Shown here: positions 7,499 to 10,388 of the stretch, piece by piece
Numbering within the stretch: position 1 is the first letter of the stretch
How the letters are laid out: the number at the start of each line of letters is the position of its first letter
NCBI GenBank assembly: GCA_011800805.1
Contig: MPNW01001562.1
Span: 12,022-22,409, forward strand
DNA from: Hirudo medicinalis
Taxonomy: Eukaryota > Annelida > Clitellata > Hirudinida > Hirudinidae
Length of the DNA stretch: 10,388 nt
Direction: 5' to 3'
Notes under the pieces: generated by a model
Seen by the model: the letters and a program-made list of their open reading frames with translations, nothing else
Told to the model about the DNA's origin: nothing
The model's database searches: none
Made by a program: the position numbers and the translations under genes

Positions 7499-7822
7499 TG
7501 TTGAAAGTTTTGGAAGTAAACAAAGACAATAATTAATAGTTTCATAAACAACAACTATAACTGCCAACTTTAAGCAATTAAGGAACTTGTCTACAGTCTT
7601 TCAACGACAAAGTTTCTTTTGACAACTTCACCAAGACAAGCTGCTCGTTGCGACTTCTCACCAACTTCCAAGTGCCCCAGAACCACATAATGTGAAACAA
7701 TAACAAAACTATTTCAACAAATGCGTAATTATTCGGAGCTTTGTTATTTTCATTTTGAAATTAATTTTAGTTTTTATTTTCGTCTTCGTTTAATATTTCT
7801 CGTTTTCGTTATGAAAATAACA
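7499..7822 (+). repeat. Second, diverged LTR of a related copia family
   Basis: It begins TGTTGAAAG and follows the 7053 LTR through about 7713. Shared blocks include CAACTTTAAGCAATTAA, CTACAGTCTTTC, AGTGCCCCAGAACCACATAA and AACAAAACTATTTCAACAA. Identity in the best part is roughly 80% by eye. After 7713 it differs fully from the 7053 LTR. The end at 7822 (ATAACA) is only a guess from the TG...CA rule. No matching internal region is recognised downstream, so it may be a solo LTR. Confidence 0.72.
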
Positions 7823-8088
7823 CTACTGGTCCCTAGCAAGTGGTTGGTGTTGACAAGATGCCAACCCAGCAGTTTTTGCAATGCACAAAAGTTCATGCTG
7901 AGGTACTTATTATGACTTTTACTTCCTCTAGATGATCAAACTTGATCAAACTTGATCATCTTCTCAAAGAATCATGCAAAGCCGTGAAGCCCCGCCAGGC
8001 CTTTGATCCGATGACCTCACTAAATCATCCAATCGGTAGTGGCGACAGTGTGTACGCAATAGGCTGTGATCAGCAAAAAGAAATCTAA
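7823..8088. other. Intronic spacer with short repeat-like words
   Basis: No coding frame with recognisable motifs. A near-palindromic repeat of GATCAAACTT units lies at about 7932-7961. The right part may be the decayed upstream end of the RLE LINE that follows. Confidence 0.45.
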
Positions 8089-8580
8089 TGGCCAACAACA
8101 ACTTGTGATGCTGGCTGTGAAGAAATGGAGTCTCTGGGCCACATTGTTAAGAATTGCTGCAGAACCATTGGTCATTGTCACACAAGACTTGACTCCATTG
8201 TCTGAATGCTAGAAGCCAGATTGAAGGAAAAGGATACGTCACAAAGTTGGATCCTAGAATTCCAACAGTGCTAGGAATAAGAATTTCAGATCTTTTTGCT
8301 TGGAGCATGTCAGAATACATCGTTTGCAATGTGGCGGTCATCAAAGGATGCCTTTGGACTAGATAGAATACATGAATTTAAGGTGAATAAGTATGACAAA
8401 CTAGACATTCACAGATGGATGAAGCAGAACAACCCGATTGCTGATACAGGAAGTCAGAAAGGGCTGATCACAGTTCTCCTATTGAATTGGAGTGATTTGC
8501 TGTCTCTTGCAAGTCCTGGAATTTTTGGAAAACACATGATGTCACAAGAAGACCGTGTCGAAGGCAGCTGAGAGGTCAAT
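8089..8580 (+). mobile_element. R2/NeSL-type LINE C-terminal fragment (CCHC and restriction-like endonuclease)
   Basis: Three plus-strand frames in order give the C-terminal end of a non-LTR retrotransposon with a restriction-like endonuclease. From 8104: CDAGCEEMESLGHIVKNC, a C-x3-C-x7-H-x4-C zinc knuckle with the typical E-x-L-G-H-I wording, then RTIGHCHTRLDSIV and a stop. From 8232: YVTKLDPRIPTVLGIRISDL then FAWSMSEYIVCNVAVI. This matches the PRIPT..G.RKPDL......V.DV.V core, with the first catalytic Asp kept (8289) and the second now Asn (8328). From about 8345: FGLDRIHEFKVNKYDKLDI, the H-x-x-K-V-x-K-Y-D segment after the nuclease. Two frameshifts and a stop make it dead. It shares the gene's orientation. 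Confidence 0.8.
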
Positions 8581-8756
8581 CCAGCCATTATGGCACAGTT
8601 ATGATTTCCACATATGTGGATAGTAGTGATGATGATAGTAATTTCATTACATGCATGAAATTTTCAATAGCCTGATAATGATTACAATAACAACATGAAA
8701 ACATTACATCAAAGTAAATAATCTAAGAATTACTCCTTCAATTCACTTCAATCCAG
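8581..8756. other. Intron end before exon 4
   Basis: AT-rich. The inverted pair AATTTCAT (8640-8647) / ATGAAATT (8655-8662) could form a small hairpin. It is followed by the T/C-containing acceptor region of exon 4. Confidence 0.5.
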
Positions 8757-8910
8757 GAGCTCCTTGTAATGTGTCACAACTATTTTCCCTCACTGACTTC
8801 TTCACTGGATGATCCTAAGGTGAAGATCCACATTGGAGATGGATTTGAGTTCTTAAAGAGCACCAGGGAAGCATTTGATGTCATCATCAACCATTCATCA
8901 CATTGTGAAG
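8757..8910 (+). CDS. SRM-like: Exon 4 in window: GDGFEF motif and degenerate catalytic loop
   Basis: The acceptor is ATCCAG ending at 8756 and the donor is GTGGTT at 8911, a weak donor. The exon starts in phase 0 and ends one base into a glycine codon. It encodes ELLVMCHNYFPSLTSSL, then DDPKVKIHIGDGFEFLKS, then TREAFDVIINHSSHCE. GDGFEF, the adenine-binding motif, is intact. The catalytic loop of active enzymes reads I-I-T-D-S-S-D-P-M-G-P. Here it is I-I-N-H-S-S-H-C-E-G-P once joined to exon 5, so both aspartates are histidine. The first is the general base that deprotonates putrescine and the second helps bind its amine. Reading past the donor gives a short extension and a stop near 8951, so splicing is the better model. 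Confidence 0.9.
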
Positions 8911-9124
8911 GTGGTTTTATAATTAATAATCAATTTGGTATTTATTTGTAAAAAATGTCCTGTTTAAGATCATTGAATAAACATAAATTTTAATTGTCGT
9001 CTTGTCCTAACTCTGATTAAGCCACTAAAAAGCTACAAGTTAAATAATTTAAAGAAATTAGGACATTAGCAACTGACCACATCTTAAAAATCTTGTAGAC
9101 TGATAATTTACCTGTTATTTGCAG

Positions 9125-9208
9125 GTCCATCTGAGTACCTCTTCACCAAGGAATATTATGAGGTTGTTAAGTCTAAACTTAAAAAGGGAGGAGTCACATC
9201 TTCAATTG
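9125..9208 (+). CDS. SRM-like: Exon 5 in window: GPxExLFxxEYY helix
   Basis: The acceptor is TGCAG ending at 9124 and the donor is GTTAGT at 9209. It starts by completing the glycine codon from exon 4 and ends one base into the next codon. It encodes GPSEYLFTKEYYEVVKSKL then KKGGVTSSI. This aligns directly with the SRM segment [28 protein letters not shown], including the E-x-L-F and YY positions. The following Q-G-E-C-Q-W motif of active enzymes is not encoded at this junction, because the next exon reads V-N-R-E-D-V-P instead. That removes another part of the substrate pocket. Confidence 0.88.
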
Positions 9209-9504
9209 GTTAGTGCATATTACAGTGATCAAGTAACTAATATTTTACTTCTTAATTAAATCTAGCATCCAATCCAGACACTGCTCAGGCTGCAGAGCTA
9301 TTGTCACATCCATTTGAAACAGAGTCTTTTTCTTTCACTTTGCAGTTTCTTCTTTGTCTTTTCTCTTCTGATATCCAGACTTGTATTTTGATGGAACCCT
9401 AGACATTCTTTGGCAAGAGAAATTAATCAAATTATAGATGAACTAAAAAAATGGAATATATATTGTTGGCCTGCAGATCTGGAGTCTCCCCTTCTATCAT
9501 TAAT

Positions 9505-9645
9505 ACTGAACCAGCTGGGTTTCACTCTGCCCTAAAAACTTTCCTCTTCAGGGAAAGCTACCCTCAATATTAAAGTGGTCTTGAAGTTCTGTTTGAGACT
9601 GTGCCACTCTAAGCCAAACTCTGAATCATTATCATTATCAACTCC
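9505..9645 (+). mobile_element. Probable LINE 3' end (C-terminal tail and ATCATT repeats)
   Basis: A frame at 9505-9573 reads TEPAGFHSALKTFLFRESYP and stops. The F-x-S-x-L-K-T-x-L-F wording is common at the last residues of CR1/L2/Rex-type reverse transcriptases in invertebrates. About 50 bp later comes an ATCATTATCATTATC run (about 9625-9640), like the short simple repeat that ends such elements. It lies inside intron 9209-9716. The rest of that intron (9209-9500) shows no feature apart from pyrimidine-rich runs around 9325-9380. Confidence 0.5.
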
Positions 9646-9716
9646 AAACATGTCATGTCAGTTCTAACAGTATTACTATGTATATTTGGTGATATGTTAA
9701 TTTTTTATTATCATAG

Positions 9717-9868
9717 TCAACAGAGAAGATGTACCAGGGTCTGATGTCATAGAAAGCAAAATGATGAACTTCTGCAAAGAACTTTTTCCTGTGGTTCAAT
9801 ATTTATACATTCCTGCATTCAATCATCCAAGTAGTCTTGTAAGATGCCTCATTTGCAGTCTCAATCCT
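9717..9868 (+). CDS. SRM-like: Exon 6 in window: C-terminal Rossmann strand region
   Basis: I chose the acceptor CATAG ending at 9716 because it keeps phase. The donor is GTGAGT at 9869, phase 0. It encodes VNREDVPGSDVIESKMM, then NFCKELFPVVQYLYIPAFNH, then PSSLVRCLICSLNP. The core matches the family stretch (RQFCQSLFPVV.YAY..IPTYPSGQIGFMLCSKNP), with two extra residues before it. The tyrosine in T-Y-P-S-G, which packs against the polyamine, is His here, and G-Q-I-G is S-L-V-R. A competing CAG acceptor at 9721-9723 would shift the frame and stop at 9750-9752. The final exon(s), expected to encode about 50 residues, are not found before the window ends. Confidence 0.85.
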
Positions 9869-9899
9869 GTGAGTTTATAAAACTTTTATTTTAACAGTA

Positions 9900-9915
9900 A
9901 CACATTGCAATGTGT
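9900..9915. repeat. Perfect 16-bp palindrome
   Basis: ACACATTGCAATGTGT reads the same on both strands. It lies 32 bp after exon 6, in the intron. Possible chance or protein-binding site; no function is assigned. Confidence 0.6.
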
Positions 9916-9938
9916 GATGGGGCTAAATATATGCTGAG

Positions 9939-9965
9939 TTTATGCTTGGTTTTTTCAAGCATAAA
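9939..9965. repeat. Perfect 10-bp-stem hairpin
   Basis: TTTATGCTTG (9939-9948) pairs fully with CAAGCATAAA (9956-9965) across a 7-nt T-rich loop. It could be the core of an old inverted-repeat element. The next bases do not extend the stem. Confidence 0.6.
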
Positions 9966-10080
9966 TATTCAGTTCACAAATGGGTGATATTACCTGCTAA
10001 TGCAGCAATACTTGCTATTAATATTTACTTAACAATTCACCAAATAGGAATGGTTATTGGTGTATTTAGCCGATATTTTG

Positions 10081-10256
10081 AGTGCCTTTTTGTATCCCAA
10101 TGGGATGTGAAGGCACTTTAATCGATCTACCATTTGTATAGCGCCCCTACCCGAGGGCGCTCCCTGGCGGTGCAGGTTGGGCTGCGAACACGACACATTA
10201 CGACTGTTGCTATTATGATCGCATGCAAGAACGCAACCCATTCGGCCAACCTGCAC
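10081..10256. repeat. GC-rich segment with three nested inverted repeats
   Basis: Three hairpin-capable units lie in a row. AGTGCCTT/AAGGCACT at 10081-10088 and 10110-10117 has an inner ATCCCA/TGGGAT. AGCGCCC/GGGCGCT is at 10140-10146 and 10155-10161. GTGCAGGTTGG/CCAACCTGCAC is at 10170-10180 and 10246-10256 (11-bp arms, 65-nt spacer). GC content jumps relative to the intron. The word CATTTGTATAGCGCCC near 10131 resembles dispersed repeats common in marine animal genomes. The two frames across this segment, one on each strand, carry no known domain. The remainder to 10388 has nothing I recognise. Confidence 0.55.
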
Positions 10257-10388
10257 GTTATTGTTGTATCCTTACTTTTATGTTTGTTATTGTCTACAAC
10301 TAACTATAAGAAGTGTGAGAGATCAACTTGGGAAGGGAATTATTTATTTAGTAATTAATCTTTTCGAGGTCACAACAAAAGATACTGA

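Larger units (their letters stand above)
122..9868 (+). other. SRM-like: Spermidine synthase-like gene, six internal exons, predicted catalytically dead paralogue
   Basis: Gene span covering six exons that I joined by homology and splice phase. Exon lengths are 106, 127, 93, 154, 84 and 152 nt, giving 238 codons with no stop. All five introns between them are GT-AG, and phases match at every junction. The product follows the animal spermidine synthase fold in order: N-terminal strand region, DEFSYQ motif, GGG nucleotide loop, CEVDE, GDGFEF, the catalytic-loop position, and the C-terminal FCKELFPVV strand region. Family enzymes transfer an aminopropyl group from decarboxylated AdoMet to putrescine in the cytosol. 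Here the catalytic aspartates and the polyamine-site residues are substituted, so that activity is unlikely. The animal enzyme is about 300 residues, so roughly 15-20 N-terminal and about 50 C-terminal residues should lie outside the window. No promoter or 5' end is visible. A recent pseudogene that has kept its frame by chance is the main alternative. Confidence 0.88.

Noticed and set aside
7823..7872. Conventional tRNA primer site (TGGTCCCTAGC) or a tRNA-like A box after the second LTR
   Set aside because: The TGG start is suggestive, but I know no tRNA 3' end that fits. The A-box match is one base short and there is no B box.
10134..10358. 74-codon plus-strand frame and its 75-codon minus-strand counterpart at the right edge
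   Set aside because: They overlap on opposite strands of a GC-rich inverted-repeat segment, with no known motif. They are better explained as repeat sequence.
9869..10388. Final exon of the spermidine synthase-like gene
   Set aside because: I searched for the expected C-terminal segment (N-F-x-x-P and LKYYN-type words) in all plus frames and did not find it. It probably lies beyond the window.
1..10388. CRISPR array, prokaryotic operon, tRNA or rRNA gene
   Set aside because: No spaced direct-repeat array, no cloverleaf with A and B boxes, and no rRNA-like conserved words were seen. The window is an intron-rich eukaryotic locus.

Overview
This is eukaryotic, intron-rich, AT-rich animal DNA, most likely from an invertebrate and possibly a marine one. 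No prokaryotic gene layout is visible. The backbone is one plus-strand, multi-exon gene of the spermidine/spermine synthase (aminopropyltransferase) family. Its introns are packed with decayed transposable elements. The species cannot be fixed from sequence alone. The animal assignment rests on the exon/intron structure, the best protein match (animal SRM-type spermidine synthase), and the mix of Tigger/pogo, Ty1/copia, CR1/L2-like and R2/RLE-type elements.

Host gene: six exons (122-227, 2434-2560, 2670-2762, 8757-8910, 9125-9208, 9717-9868) join in phase through GT-AG sites, giving 238 uninterrupted codons. The first exon(s) lie left of the window and the last exon(s) right of it. The protein follows the SRM fold almost colinearly, but nearly every residue recognised as catalytic or polyamine-binding is replaced, including both aspartates of the T-D-S-S-D motif (now N-H-S-S-H). 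The adenosine-side motifs (CEVDE, GDGFEF) remain. An intact frame with a dismantled active site suggests a pseudoenzyme paralogue rather than a spermidine synthase or an ordinary pseudogene. This is the most interesting item here.

Intron 228-2433 holds a minus-strand CR1/L2-like LINE relic (about 905-2190) with an endonuclease piece and the start of the reverse-transcriptase region. The 6-kb intron 2763-8756 holds, in order: a Tigger/pogo DNA transposon with terminal inverted repeats and a twice-frameshifted minus-strand transposase (3557-4968); an internally deleted Ty1/copia retrotransposon with a primer site matching the anticodon region of initiator tRNA-Met (5852-7415); a second, diverged LTR of a related family (from 7499); and the C-terminal zinc-knuckle plus restriction-like endonuclease end of an R2/NeSL-type LINE (about 8089-8580). 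Intron 9209-9716 holds a probable LINE 3' end. The right edge has small hairpins and a GC-rich inverted-repeat segment.

All mobile elements look inactive. Only the spermidine-synthase-like gene looks like a maintained coding unit.
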